A DNA stretch of 64,000 bases from NCBI RefSeq assembly GCF_900269665.1, contig NZ_LT985361.1:4430723-4494722 (forward strand). Direction: 5' to 3'. This DNA is from Nocardia suismassiliense. GTDB taxonomy: Bacteria > Actinomycetota > Actinomycetes > Mycobacteriales > Mycobacteriaceae. The first letter of the stretch is position 1. Every line of letters starts with the position of its first letter. Position numbers and translations under genes: made by a program. The notes beneath the pieces were generated by a model. That model saw nothing but the letters and a program-made list of their open reading frames with translations, did no database searches and was not told the DNA's origin. Positions 34,851 through 43,138 of this stretch are shown piece after piece.

Positions 34851-34880
34851 GCGCGTTGCCTCGGGGGCGGGCAGGCCGAT

Positions 34881-34913
34881 GCGCGGCCGAGGAGAAGAAC
34901 TCCTCGACCGCGC
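34881..34913. terminator. Bidirectional hairpin between TetR and ADH genes
   Basis: A 13-bp stem with one mismatch: GCGCGG-C-CGAGGAG pairs with CTCCTCG-A-CCGCGC around an AAGAA loop. It lies in the 75-bp gap between convergent stops. Confidence 0.75.
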
Positions 34914-34925
34914 ATTCGTCGGACT

Positions 34926-35936
34926 CTAGACGGTCAGCACGTTGCGGTATCGCGCCTTGCCCATGTTCTGGAATGCCGTCTCCGCGTCCTCGAGCGGATA
35001 AGTCTCGATGATCGGCCGGATGCCCTTGAGGGCGGCGAATTCCATTGCCTCTTCACTGTCTTTCGCGTGCCCGCTGTACCAGCCCGACACCTTGCGGCGG
35101 CCGAAGACCAGCAGATCGGGGGTGACCTCGATGGGCGCGTGATCGCTGGCCACGATCAGCAGGTGGCCGTTGGGCCGCAGTCCCTGCATGAGATCCGCCT
35201 GTGCCGGACTGGATCCGACGGTGGAGAAGACGACATCGGCCCCGCCGAGCCGCTCGACGGCTGCGCCCGCGCTGCCCGCCTCGCTGTCGATGTACTCGTC
35301 GGCACCGAGCTCGCGGGCGATATCTTCTTTGGCCCGTCCGCGATTCACCGCGATCGTCCGGAAACCCATCTTCGCCGCATACTGCACCGCCAGGTGGCCG
35401 AGGCCGCCGACGCCGTGGACGACGACGGTGTCACCCGGCCGGGCGCCGGAGTTGCGCAAGGCATTGAACGAGGTGATGCCCGCGCACATCAGCGGTGCGG
35501 CCTCTTCATGGGTCAGTACGTCGGGGATGCGGGCGAGCGCATCCTGCGGCGCGACAGTGTATTCCGCGTATCCGCCGTCATAGGACAGGCCGACGATGGT
35601 GCGGTCGACACAGTTGACGAAGTCCCCGCGCCGGCACTGCGGGCAGGTGAAGCAGCTGCTGCCGTGCCAGCCGATGCCCACGCGGTCGCCGATCTGCCAC
35701 GCGGTGACGCCCGCGCCGACCGCGTCGATGTCACCGGCGATCTCGTGCCCCGGCACGCGGGGCAGCGCGACGCCGAACAGGCCGAGTCGCGCGATGTTCT
35801 CCCCGCCGCACACCCCGCAGGCCCGTACCCGGACGCGAACCTGTCCGGGCCCGGGTTCGGGCACCGGGATGGTCGCGTTCTGGAACGGCGCACCTGCGGC
35901 GACTACCTGGACGGCGCGCATGGTCGCTGTTGTCAT
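34926..35936 (-). CDS. Zinc-type alcohol dehydrogenase
   Basis: A 336-residue MDR dehydrogenase. It has the catalytic zinc cysteine in ACGVCGGEN and the H-E pair in VPGHEIAGD, a partial structural-zinc set (SSCFTCPQCRRGDFVNCV), and the cofactor fold VVVHGVGGLGHLAVQYAAKM. It resembles the AdhA/propanol-preferring or cinnamyl-alcohol-type group. The ATG at 35936 follows AAAGGA. It begins 32 bp after the SDR stop and should be transcribed with it. As part of the catabolic island it may oxidise an alcohol intermediate of the upper pathway. Confidence 0.9.
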   Translation of the reverse strand: MTTATMRAVQVVAAGAPFQNATIPVPEPGPGQVRVRVRACGVCGGENIARLGLFGVALPRVPGHEIAGDIDAVGAGVTAWQIGDRVGIGWHGSSCFTCPQCRRGDFVNCVDRTIVGLSYDGGYAEYTVAPQDALARIPDVLTHEEAAPLMCAGITSFNALRNSGARPGDTVVVHGVGGLGHLAVQYAAKMGFRTIAVNRGRAKEDIARELGADEYIDSEAGSAGAAVERLGGADVVFSTVGSSPAQADLMQGLRPNGHLLIVASDHAPIEVTPDLLVFGRRKVSGWYSGHAKDSEEAMEFAALKGIRPIIETYPLEDAETAFQNMGKARYRNVLTV

Positions 35937-35968
35937 CTCGATATTCCTTTCGGTATTTCTGCGAAGAA

Positions 35969-36718
35969 TCAATTGCTCGACCCACCGTTCATGAGTACTT
36001 CTTCGCCGGTGATGAACAGTGCGCTGTCGCCGGCGAGGAATTCGGTGAAGTCGGCTACGTTGTCCGGGGTGGCCAGGCGGCCGACCGGGACCGAGTCGAG
36101 CAGCGCCTTCTTGTACGGGTCGTCGTCGGGCACTCCGGTGAAGATGCCCGCGCCGTCGATCGGGCCGGGCACCAGTGAATTGACCGTGATACCACGGGAA
36201 CCCAGCTCCAGCGCCAGCACTTGGACGAGGTACTTCGGTGCGGTCTTACTGGTGCCGTAGAGGCCGAGTCCCGGTTGCGGCCGCACCGTCGAGCTGGACG
36301 CGATGTTGATGATGCGCCCGCCGTCGGCGATGTACTTCGCCGCGGCCTGCAACACGAAATACGGTCCCTTGGTGTTGATCCGGAACAGCAGGTCGAAGTC
36401 TTCCTCGGTCACCTCGACCACCGGAATGTTCACCTTCTCGATACCGGCGTTGGCGACGACGATCTCGAGCGTGCCGAATTCATTGATCGCCGTGCGGAAC
36501 AGGCGGTCGATCTCGCCGACATCCGACGCATCCGCCTGCACCACAAGGGCTTTCACGCCGAACTTCTCGACTTCGGCGACTACTTTGTCGGCGGCGTTCT
36601 TGTCGCGCGAATAGTTGATCACCACGTTCGCGCCCCGTTCGGCGAAGCGCAGGGCGATCGCTCTGCCTATGCCTTTGGTCGAGCCGGTGACCAGCGCGGT
36701 TTTTCCCTCGAGACTCAT
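35969..36718 (-). CDS. Short-chain dehydrogenase/reductase
   Basis: A 249-residue classical SDR: cofactor motif TGSTKGIG, ANAG-type motif (VVANAGIEK), catalytic serine region IINIASSSTV, active site YGTSK, and a C-terminal FITGEEVLMNGGSS. It resembles FabG/glucose-dehydrogenase-like reductases acting on ketones or secondary alcohols. A GAGGAG ribosome site precedes the ATG at 36718. It is the first gene of the SDR-ADH pair, downstream of the IclR gene by 202 bp, and this spacer contains the TetR operator copy. Confidence 0.88.
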   Translation of the reverse strand: MSLEGKTALVTGSTKGIGRAIALRFAERGANVVINYSRDKNAADKVVAEVEKFGVKALVVQADASDVGEIDRLFRTAINEFGTLEIVVANAGIEKVNIPVVEVTEEDFDLLFRINTKGPYFVLQAAAKYIADGGRIINIASSSTVRPQPGLGLYGTSKTAPKYLVQVLALELGSRGITVNSLVPGPIDGAGIFTGVPDDDPYKKALLDSVPVGRLATPDNVADFTEFLAGDSALFITGEEVLMNGGSSN

Positions 36719-36836
36719 CGAACACTCCTCGTAGATCTCGTCGATTGCGATCCGCTGGCAGCGTCGATGGCGGGCATCGTCATCGCCATGTATGCCGGTA
36801 GCTCGGCGCCGTGCGGACATTCCACACTGTAGCGCT

Positions 36837-36856
36837 GCTATAGAGAAATGCATAGC
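36837..36856. promoter_or_regulatory. 20-bp TetR operator upstream of the SDR-ADH pair
   Basis: GCTAT-10-ATAGC, preceded by TAGCGCTG (36830-36837). The layout is identical to the site at 34105-34124, and this copy lies 119 bp upstream of the SDR start. Confidence 0.65.
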
Positions 36857-36920
36857 GAACAAATAGAAGTTGTGGACGCACAAAAGTGCTTTTCAAGCGC
36901 GACCGGTTATCGACCGGAAC

Positions 36921-37703
36921 TCAGGTGTACTGATCCAGGCGTGCTGACTGCTCGGCGGCAACGGCAACAAGTCGCCGCCCGATCCGGTCGGCGAGGCGTC
37001 GGTTCATGCGCGCGGTCGGTGCGGCCACCGACATTCCGGCGATGGGGCGCCCATTGGTAGCGCGCAGCGCGACGCCGACCGCGCTCAACCCGGTTTCGGT
37101 TTCATCGGCGTTGATCGCATAACCCAGTCGACGCACCGACTCCAGCGAACGCAGCAACGTTGCCCACTGCTGTTCCGCGAGGTGCGCTTCCGCATCATCG
37201 GCCGGGGCGGACCCACCCGACCGGGCGTAGAGCCGGGCGAGCTGAGCGGGGCTGAGGTCGGTGAGCAGGACTTTTCCTGCCGCTGCCGTTCTGGCGGGCA
37301 TGATCGCGCCGCGGCGGTCGCCGACGCGCAGCGCCTGCCCGGATTCGACCGAGCCGATGAAGCGGACCCAACGTCCGCTGCGGACCCCCAGATGCACCGA
37401 TTCGTCCAACTCGTCGCGCAATTTCTGCATCAGCGGGCGCAGCAGCAAGTTCAGCTCGCCGGTTGCCCGATGTTCGACCGCGACCACATGGAGTGCGGGA
37501 CCGGGCAGATACCGGCGCGCGGAATCCTGCACGGCGAAGTCGCGATAGACCAGCATCGCGAGTAGGCGGTGCGCGGTGGAGGAGGATATTCCGAGCACCT
37601 GCGCAGCCGCACGAACGGTGAGTTCGCCCTGGTCACGAAGGATATGAATGAGCAGCAGAGCATTGTCGACAGAGCTCTGCGGATAAAGGGGTCGATCCCG
37701 CAT
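36921..37703 (-). CDS. IclR-family transcriptional regulator
   Basis: A 260-residue IclR regulator. The N-terminal winged HTH is at residues about 8-65 (SSVDNALLLIHILRDQGELT, then VRAAAQVLGISSSTAHRLLA). The C-terminal GAF-like ligand domain contains SVHLGVRSGRWVRFIGSVES, PARTAAAGKVLLTDLS and GYAINADETETGLSAVGVAL. IclR proteins often control aromatic-acid operons and bind the pathway substrate. It is divergent from the gentisate dioxygenase gene, separated by only 72 bp, so it is the obvious regulator of the ten-gene operon. I could not define a palindrome in that spacer. Confidence 0.9.
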   Translation of the reverse strand: MRDRPLYPQSSVDNALLLIHILRDQGELTVRAAAQVLGISSSTAHRLLAMLVYRDFAVQDSARRYLPGPALHVVAVEHRATGELNLLLRPLMQKLRDELDESVHLGVRSGRWVRFIGSVESGQALRVGDRRGAIMPARTAAAGKVLLTDLSPAQLARLYARSGGSAPADDAEAHLAEQQWATLLRSLESVRRLGYAINADETETGLSAVGVALRATNGRPIAGMSVAAPTARMNRRLADRIGRRLVAVAAEQSARLDQYT

Positions 37704-37775
37704 AGCAGAATCCTAGTGCCTTTATGAACTGGGTCACATTAGCGTCGGATGCACCGATAGCTGGAAGGAACTACC

Positions 37776-38870
37776 GTGACCACAACCTCCGCAGCCACCG
37801 CTGCCGAGCAAGCGGCGTTGGCGAAGCTATACCGGGATTTCGATACCGAACATCTGGTCCCGCTGTGGACTCAGCTCGGTGATCTGATGCCCGCCCAACC
37901 AACGTCGAACGCCCGCCCGCACTGCTGGCGCTGGTCGACCTTGGCGCCGATGGCACGCCGCGCGGGCGATCTGGTGCCGGTCGGTCGAGGCGGCGAGCGG
38001 CGCGCTATCGCCTTGGCGAATCCGGGCCTTGCCGGTGCGCCTTACGTTTCGCCGACCATGTGGGCGGCGATCCAATACCTCGGCCCGCACGAGACCGCAC
38101 CCGAACACCGGCACTCACAGAACGCGTTCCGATTCGTCATCGAGGGCGAGGGGGTGTGGACGGTCGTCGACGGCGACCCGGTGGCAATGCGCCGCGGTGA
38201 CTTCCTGCTCACCCCGGGCTGGTGTTTTCACGGGCACTACAACACCACGGGCAAACCCATGACTTGGCTCGACGGGCTCGACATACCCTTTGTCCGCCAA
38301 ACTGATTCGGCGTTCTTCGAGTTCGGCGCCGACCAGCTGGACACCGCGCCGACGCCGCACCTGTCCCGGTCCGAGCGGCTGTGGGCACACCCGGGACTGA
38401 CACCGCTCGCGCAGCACGGCCCGCGCCCGAGTTCGCCGATCGCCGCCTACCGGTGGGAACACACCGATCGTGCGCTGACCGACCAGCTCGAACTGGAAGA
38501 TCAGGGCTTCCCCGGCGTCGTCGAACCTGGACACGCCGCGATCCGGTTCACGAATCCGACCACCGGCGGCGACGTGCTGCCGACGCTGCGGGCGGAATTC
38601 CACCGGTTACGCCCCGGCGTGACCACGGCGGCCACCCGAGAGGTTGGCTCGTCGGTCTACCAGGTCTTCTCCGGTGCGGGCCGAATCATGCTGGGTGACG
38701 AGGAGTTCCGCGTCGAATACGGTGACCTGTTCGTCGTGCCCTCCTGGCAGCCGCTGACGGTGATCGCCGACGACAACGCGGAACTCGACCTGTTCCGATT
38801 CTCCGACACGCCGATCTTCGAAGCGCTGCACCAGTACCGGCGCGAGACCTCGAGCGTGGTGACCCGATGA
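37776..38870 (+). CDS. Gentisate 1,2-dioxygenase
   Basis: A 364-residue bicupin dioxygenase. The N-terminal cupin has the iron ligands H111 and H113 (APEHRHSQNAFRF) and H152 (WCFHGHYN), within the typical gentisate-dioxygenase sequence MWAAIQYLGPHETAPEHRH. The second cupin (AEFHRLRPGVTTAATREVGS) lacks metal ligands, as expected. It opens gentisate (2,5-dihydroxybenzoate) to maleylpyruvate. The next gene overlaps it by 4 bp. With 3-hydroxybenzoate 6-hydroxylase, an isomerase and a hydrolase in the same operon, the assignment is well supported; salicylate 1,2-dioxygenase is a less likely alternative. Confidence 0.92.
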   Translation: MTTTSAATAAEQAALAKLYRDFDTEHLVPLWTQLGDLMPAQPTSNARPHCWRWSTLAPMARRAGDLVPVGRGGERRAIALANPGLAGAPYVSPTMWAAIQYLGPHETAPEHRHSQNAFRFVIEGEGVWTVVDGDPVAMRRGDFLLTPGWCFHGHYNTTGKPMTWLDGLDIPFVRQTDSAFFEFGADQLDTAPTPHLSRSERLWAHPGLTPLAQHGPRPSSPIAAYRWEHTDRALTDQLELEDQGFPGVVEPGHAAIRFTNPTTGGDVLPTLRAEFHRLRPGVTTAATREVGSSVYQVFSGAGRIMLGDEEFRVEYGDLFVVPSWQPLTVIADDNAELDLFRFSDTPIFEALHQYRRETSSVVTR

Positions 38871-39733
38871 GACTCGCAACGCTCCGAGACGGCGAAGGTA
38901 CCTTCGCCGCCCGCATCGATGCCGCAGGAACCGTCTACGACCTCGGCCGCACCGATGTCGGCGAACTGCTGCGGACGCCGGGCTGGGCGGATCTCGCCCG
39001 ACACGGAACACCAAGGGATAAGCGAACTTACGACTATGCCGCGGTAGTCCCGACACCGGGCAAGATCATCTGTGTCGGCTTGAACTATCGCACCCACATC
39101 ACCGAGATGGGCCGCGCGATTCCGGACTACCCGACCCTTTTCGCGAAGTTCCCCGAAGCGCTCGTCGGCGCAGGCGACGACATCGTCCTGCCCGCGGCCA
39201 GCGCTGCGATGGACTGGGAGGCCGAACTGGCGGTCGTGATCGGCCGCCGAGTTCGCCACGCACGTGGCGCGGACGCGGCCGCCGCGATCGCGGGCTACTC
39301 GATTCTCAACGACGTCACCGCCCGCGATTTCCAGTACCGGTCCACACAGTGGTTGCAGGGCAAAACTTTTGAGCGGACCACTCCATTCGGCCCGGTGCTG
39401 GTCACTCCCGACGAATTCGACCCGGCTGAGGCCGAGTTGTCGTGCTACGTGGACGGCGACCTCGTCCAGTCGGCCGCACCCGCCGATCTGGTCTTCGATG
39501 CCACCGCCCTGGTCGAGTACATCTGCGCCATCGTCACCCTGAACCCGGGCGACGTGATCGCCACCGGCACGCCCGGTGGCGTCGGGCATGCTCGCAAGCC
39601 GCCGCGGTACCTGAAGCCCGGTTCGGTGGTGCGCACCGCCATCACCGGCCTCGGCGAACTACGCAACCATGCCGTGGCCGAGCAACTCGCCGCCGCCGGC
39701 GCCGACGAACTCGTCGCGGGTCGCCGTGACTAG
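38867..39733 (+). CDS. Fumarylacetoacetate-hydrolase-family enzyme (fumarylpyruvate hydrolase)
   Basis: A 288-residue FAH-family hydrolase. The core signature is GKIICVGLNYRTHITEMG; the metal-binding acidic residues lie in AAMDWEAELAVVIGRRV and ILNDVTARDFQYRSTQWLQG; the C-terminal signature is VTLNPGDVIATGTPGGVG. Given its neighbours, it should split fumarylpyruvate to fumarate and pyruvate, the last step of the gentisate route. It starts in the stop of the dioxygenase gene (ATGA) and overlaps the next gene by 8 bp. Confidence 0.9.
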   Translation: MRLATLRDGEGTFAARIDAAGTVYDLGRTDVGELLRTPGWADLARHGTPRDKRTYDYAAVVPTPGKIICVGLNYRTHITEMGRAIPDYPTLFAKFPEALVGAGDDIVLPAASAAMDWEAELAVVIGRRVRHARGADAAAAIAGYSILNDVTARDFQYRSTQWLQGKTFERTTPFGPVLVTPDEFDPAEAELSCYVDGDLVQSAAPADLVFDATALVEYICAIVTLNPGDVIATGTPGGVGHARKPPRYLKPGSVVRTAITGLGELRNHAVAEQLAAAGADELVAGRRD

Positions 39734-40424
39734 CGCGGCGCCGGCCACCGACCTGGCGTGGCTGCGGGCCGGCACCTCGGTACTGCTCGACGCGGTCGAT
39801 GATATGCCGGACGACCAACTGCGCCAACGCTGTTCGCTGCCGCAGTGGACCCGACGACATCTCGTCGCCCATCTGATCGGCAACGCGCAGGCGCTCTCGC
39901 GGTTGGCAAGCTGGGCGGCCACCGGAGTTGCGACGCCGATGTATCCCGACGCCCGGGCGCGTAACGACGAAATCGAGGAACGGGCAAGGTATTCCGCCGA
40001 TCGCCTGCGGCACGATCTGCACGACTCCGCCGCCGCGCTCGAACAGCGGCTGGCCCGACTGGGACCGGCGCAGTGGCAGCGGCAAGTGCGTACGGCACAG
40101 GGCCGCACCGTTGCCGCCACGGAGATTCCGTGGTTGCGGATACGCGAGGTATGGATCCACGCGGCCGACCTCGACACCGGAATCACCTTCTCCGACATCC
40201 CGATTCCGCTACTCGAGCGTCTGGTCGAGGACGTGATGGCGCAGCGCAGCCGCCGCGGTATAGACCCGCCCTTCGCGGTCGAACTACCGGACGGGCAGCG
40301 CTGGAGCCTCGGTGATCACCCGGTCGCGACCGTCACCGGACCCGCGGCGGTAGTAGCCGCGTGGCTCACCGGACGCGGGGCCGCCCCACATCCGGAGGCG
40401 CCGATCCTCAGTCGCTGGTTATGA
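39726..40424 (+). CDS. Maleylpyruvate isomerase (mycothiol-dependent, DinB-like)
   Basis: A 232-residue protein of the mycothiol-dependent maleylpyruvate isomerase family. It has a DinB-like four-helix N-terminal domain (LPQWTRRHLVAHLIGNAQAL, with a metal-binding histidine, and VWIHAADLD) and a C-terminal SCP2-like small domain (FAVELPDGQRWSLGD). It isomerises maleylpyruvate to fumarylpyruvate using mycothiol, the actinobacterial thiol, instead of glutathione. The GTG at 39726 overlaps the hydrolase stop and begins MTSAAPATDLAWLR; the frame is open upstream but that part lies within the hydrolase gene. It fits exactly between the dioxygenase and hydrolase reactions. Confidence 0.9.
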   Translation: MTSAAPATDLAWLRAGTSVLLDAVDDMPDDQLRQRCSLPQWTRRHLVAHLIGNAQALSRLASWAATGVATPMYPDARARNDEIEERARYSADRLRHDLHDSAAALEQRLARLGPAQWQRQVRTAQGRTVAATEIPWLRIREVWIHAADLDTGITFSDIPIPLLERLVEDVMAQRSRRGIDPPFAVELPDGQRWSLGDHPVATVTGPAAVVAAWLTGRGAAPHPEAPILSRWL

Positions 40425-40442
40425 ATCAGGAAAGGCACGAAC

Positions 40443-41627
40443 ATGCATAGTCATACCGATGTTCTAGTGGTGGGCGGTGGCGTGGCAGGCCTGGCGTCGG
40501 CCCTCGCGCTGGCCCGTGGCGGCCGTTCGGTCCGTCTGGTCGAAAAGGCTCCCGAATTCGGTGAGGTCGGCGCCGGGCTGCAACTCGGGCCGAACGCCAC
40601 GCGCATTCTCGCGCAATGGGGTCTGCTCGACCGCGTCATCGAAACCGGTGTCCGGCCACGGCGCATCGTCTTGAAGGATGCGCGCACCGCCGAAGAGTTG
40701 GTCGCCCTCGATCTCGGCACGGATTTTCTGGCCCGCTACGGCGCGCCCTACGTCGTCGCGCATCGCAGCGATCTGCACCGCATCCTGCTGGACGCCGTAC
40801 GCGATCTCGGCGTCGAGCTGCGTACGGCCAGTGAGGTTGTCGCAGTAGATGTTACGGCGGACGCGGCCATCACCACGCTGCTGTCCGGCGAACAGCTGCA
40901 CAGCGATATCGTCATCGGCGCGGACGGCCTCAACTCACAGTTGCGGTCCACCATCTGTGCCGACGCGGCGGTCCCTTCCGGCTATGTCGCTTACCGCGGC
41001 ACCGTCCCCGCGGCGGCGGATACCGGGGCCGGCCTCGACGATGTCATCGGCTGGATCGGGCCGAACTGTCATCTGGTCCAGTACCCACTGCGCCAAGGCG
41101 AACTGCTCAATCAGGTCGCGGTGTTCCGCAGCGCCCGGTTCGATCGCGGCGAGCTCGACTGGGGCGGGCCGGACGAACTGGACCAAGCCTTCCAGAGTTG
41201 TTGCCCGCCAGTGCATGCCGCGCTGAGCCGGCTGTGGCGGGACCGCTGGTGGCCGATGAGTGATCGGCCGCCGATCGACAGCTGGAGCCGCGATCGGCTG
41301 CTGCTCGTCGGTGACGCGGCACATCCGATGCTGCAATACCTCGCCCAGGGCGCGTGCCAGGCGATCGAGGACGGCTATGAGCTCGCCCGGGTGCTGGGCG
41401 GAAAACCGCTCGACCTGGCGGCCTGGAAACAGGCGGTCACCGATTTCGAACACCACCGCGTACCCCGCACGGCCAAAGTGCAGACCACCGCCCGCTGGTG
41501 GGGAGACCTCTGGCATTGCGACGGCATCGCCGCCGATCTACGCAATGCCTATCTGCGCGAACACGATCCGAACACCTTCCGCTACAGCGACTGGCTGTAT
41601 GCCGACACCTCTAGGAGCCACCGATGA
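40443..41627 (+). CDS. 3-hydroxybenzoate 6-hydroxylase
   Basis: A 394-residue group A flavin monooxygenase. The FAD-binding motif is VVGGGVAGLASALALARGG, the DG motif is VIGADGLNSQLR and the GD motif is LLVGDAAHPMLQYLAQGACQ. The strings GAGLQLGPNATRIL and CCPPVHAALSRL fit the actinobacterial 3-hydroxybenzoate 6-hydroxylase group. The reaction converts 3-hydroxybenzoate with NADH and O2 to gentisate. Salicylate 5- or 4-hydroxybenzoate-type activity is less likely given the gentisate genes. It lies 18 bp after the isomerase and overlaps the aldehyde dehydrogenase start by 4 bp. Confidence 0.9.
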   Translation: MHSHTDVLVVGGGVAGLASALALARGGRSVRLVEKAPEFGEVGAGLQLGPNATRILAQWGLLDRVIETGVRPRRIVLKDARTAEELVALDLGTDFLARYGAPYVVAHRSDLHRILLDAVRDLGVELRTASEVVAVDVTADAAITTLLSGEQLHSDIVIGADGLNSQLRSTICADAAVPSGYVAYRGTVPAAADTGAGLDDVIGWIGPNCHLVQYPLRQGELLNQVAVFRSARFDRGELDWGGPDELDQAFQSCCPPVHAALSRLWRDRWWPMSDRPPIDSWSRDRLLLVGDAAHPMLQYLAQGACQAIEDGYELARVLGGKPLDLAAWKQAVTDFEHHRVPRTAKVQTTARWWGDLWHCDGIAADLRNAYLREHDPNTFRYSDWLYADTSRSHR

Positions 41628-43102
41628 CGACCGGTCTCGACGCGGAGATCCCCGCTCGTGCAGCCCGTTACCTCGATCGCGACTTCCGCCTGCTGATCGG
41701 TGGCCGGCTGCAGCCCGCGCTGTCGGGCGGCACCTACGACGTGTTCTCGCCGGCGACCGAGACGAAGATCGCCGCGGTGCCCGACGGGGCGGCGGCCGAT
41801 GTCGAACTGGCGGTGCAGGCTGCCGAGGCCGCGCGGCCGGGGTGGCGGCGCACTCCCGTACTCGAACGCGCCGCGATCGTGCGTGGTCTCGCCGAGGTGA
41901 TCGAGGCCAATGGCGAGGAGTTGGCCTGGCTGGACGCGATCGACGCTGGATCGCCGATCAGCAATGCGCGCAACGACATCGCCATGGCCGCCGAACACCT
42001 GCGCATGTTCGCCGCGCTCGCCTTCGAGATCAAGGGCAGCACCATCCCGGCCAGCAACAACGTGCACTACACCCTGCGTGAGCCGATCGGGGTCTGTGCG
42101 CGCATCGTCCCGTTCAATCATCCGCTGATGTTCGCCTGCAAGTTCGCCGCGCCGCTGGTCGCGGGCAACTGCGTGATCGTCAAGCCGCCGGAGATCGCCC
42201 CGCTGTCGACACTGCGATTGGGGGAGCTACTCGCCGACCAGCTGCCACCAGGGGTGCTCCAGTTCGTGGTCGGCGACGGGCCGGAGACGCCGCGCGCGAT
42301 CGTGCGTCATCCGCAGGTGCGCCGCATCGGCTTCATCGGCAGCGAACCTACCGGGCGGGCCCTGCAACGGGAAGCGGCCGAGGTCACGGTCAAAGACATC
42401 ACCCTCGAACTCGGCGGCAAGAACGCGATGCTGGTCTTCCCCGATGCCGATATCGAAAAGGCCGCCGCCGGAGCGGTTTTCGGCATGAACTTCACCTGGT
42501 CCGGTCAGTCGTGCGGGTCGAACTCACGGCTGCTCGTGCACGAGAGCATCGCCGAGGAAATCACCCGGCTGGTGGTCGCCGAGGTCGAAGCCCGCACCGT
42601 GGGCAGTCCGTTCGATGAAGACTGCCAGCAGGGCCCGCTCGTCTCGCAACGCCAGCTCGACCGCGCCCTGCACTATGTGCGGACCGCGCAGGACGAGGGG
42701 GCCACGGTACTGACCGGCGGCGTTCGCCCGGACGGGCTGGCGCGCGGCTACTACCTGCGTCCCACCGTGCTCGGTGGCGTCACGCCCGAGTCGACCATCG
42801 CCCGCGAGGAGGTGTTCGGGCCGGTGCTGTCGATCCTCACCTTCCGTAGCGAGGACGAGGCCGTCGAGATCGCCAACAGCGTCGAATACGGGCTCACGGC
42901 GAGCGTGTGGACCAGCGACGTGAGCCGGGCACACCGCGTGATCGGCGCGCTGGAAGCCGGATTCACCTGGATCAACGGCGCGTCCCGGCACTTCCCGAAC
43001 GTCCCCTTCGGCGGCTACAAGTCCTCGGGTATCGGTCGCGAGGAGAGCCTCGAAGAACTGCTCAGCTACACCCAGACCAAGGCCGTCAACGTCATCTTCT
43101 GA
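41624..43102 (+). CDS. Aldehyde dehydrogenase
   Basis: A 492-residue NAD(P)-dependent aldehyde dehydrogenase. It has the catalytic cysteine C297 in SGQSCGSNSRLL, the general base glutamate in ITLELGGKNAML, the cofactor motif GFIGSEPTGRALQREAAEVT and the C-terminal FGGYKSSGIGREESLEELLS. In this operon a natural role is oxidation of an aromatic aldehyde such as 3-hydroxybenzaldehyde to 3-hydroxybenzoate; betaine-aldehyde-type substrates cannot be excluded. It is translationally coupled to the hydroxylase and precedes hyuA by 36 bp. Confidence 0.9.
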   Translation: MTTGLDAEIPARAARYLDRDFRLLIGGRLQPALSGGTYDVFSPATETKIAAVPDGAAADVELAVQAAEAARPGWRRTPVLERAAIVRGLAEVIEANGEELAWLDAIDAGSPISNARNDIAMAAEHLRMFAALAFEIKGSTIPASNNVHYTLREPIGVCARIVPFNHPLMFACKFAAPLVAGNCVIVKPPEIAPLSTLRLGELLADQLPPGVLQFVVGDGPETPRAIVRHPQVRRIGFIGSEPTGRALQREAAEVTVKDITLELGGKNAMLVFPDADIEKAAAGAVFGMNFTWSGQSCGSNSRLLVHESIAEEITRLVVAEVEARTVGSPFDEDCQQGPLVSQRQLDRALHYVRTAQDEGATVLTGGVRPDGLARGYYLRPTVLGGVTPESTIAREEVFGPVLSILTFRSEDEAVEIANSVEYGLTASVWTSDVSRAHRVIGALEAGFTWINGASRHFPNVPFGGYKSSGIGREESLEELLSYTQTKAVNVIF

Positions 43103-43138
43103 CCGCCGTCTCCATCTCTTTCGACCCTGGAGGTCACC

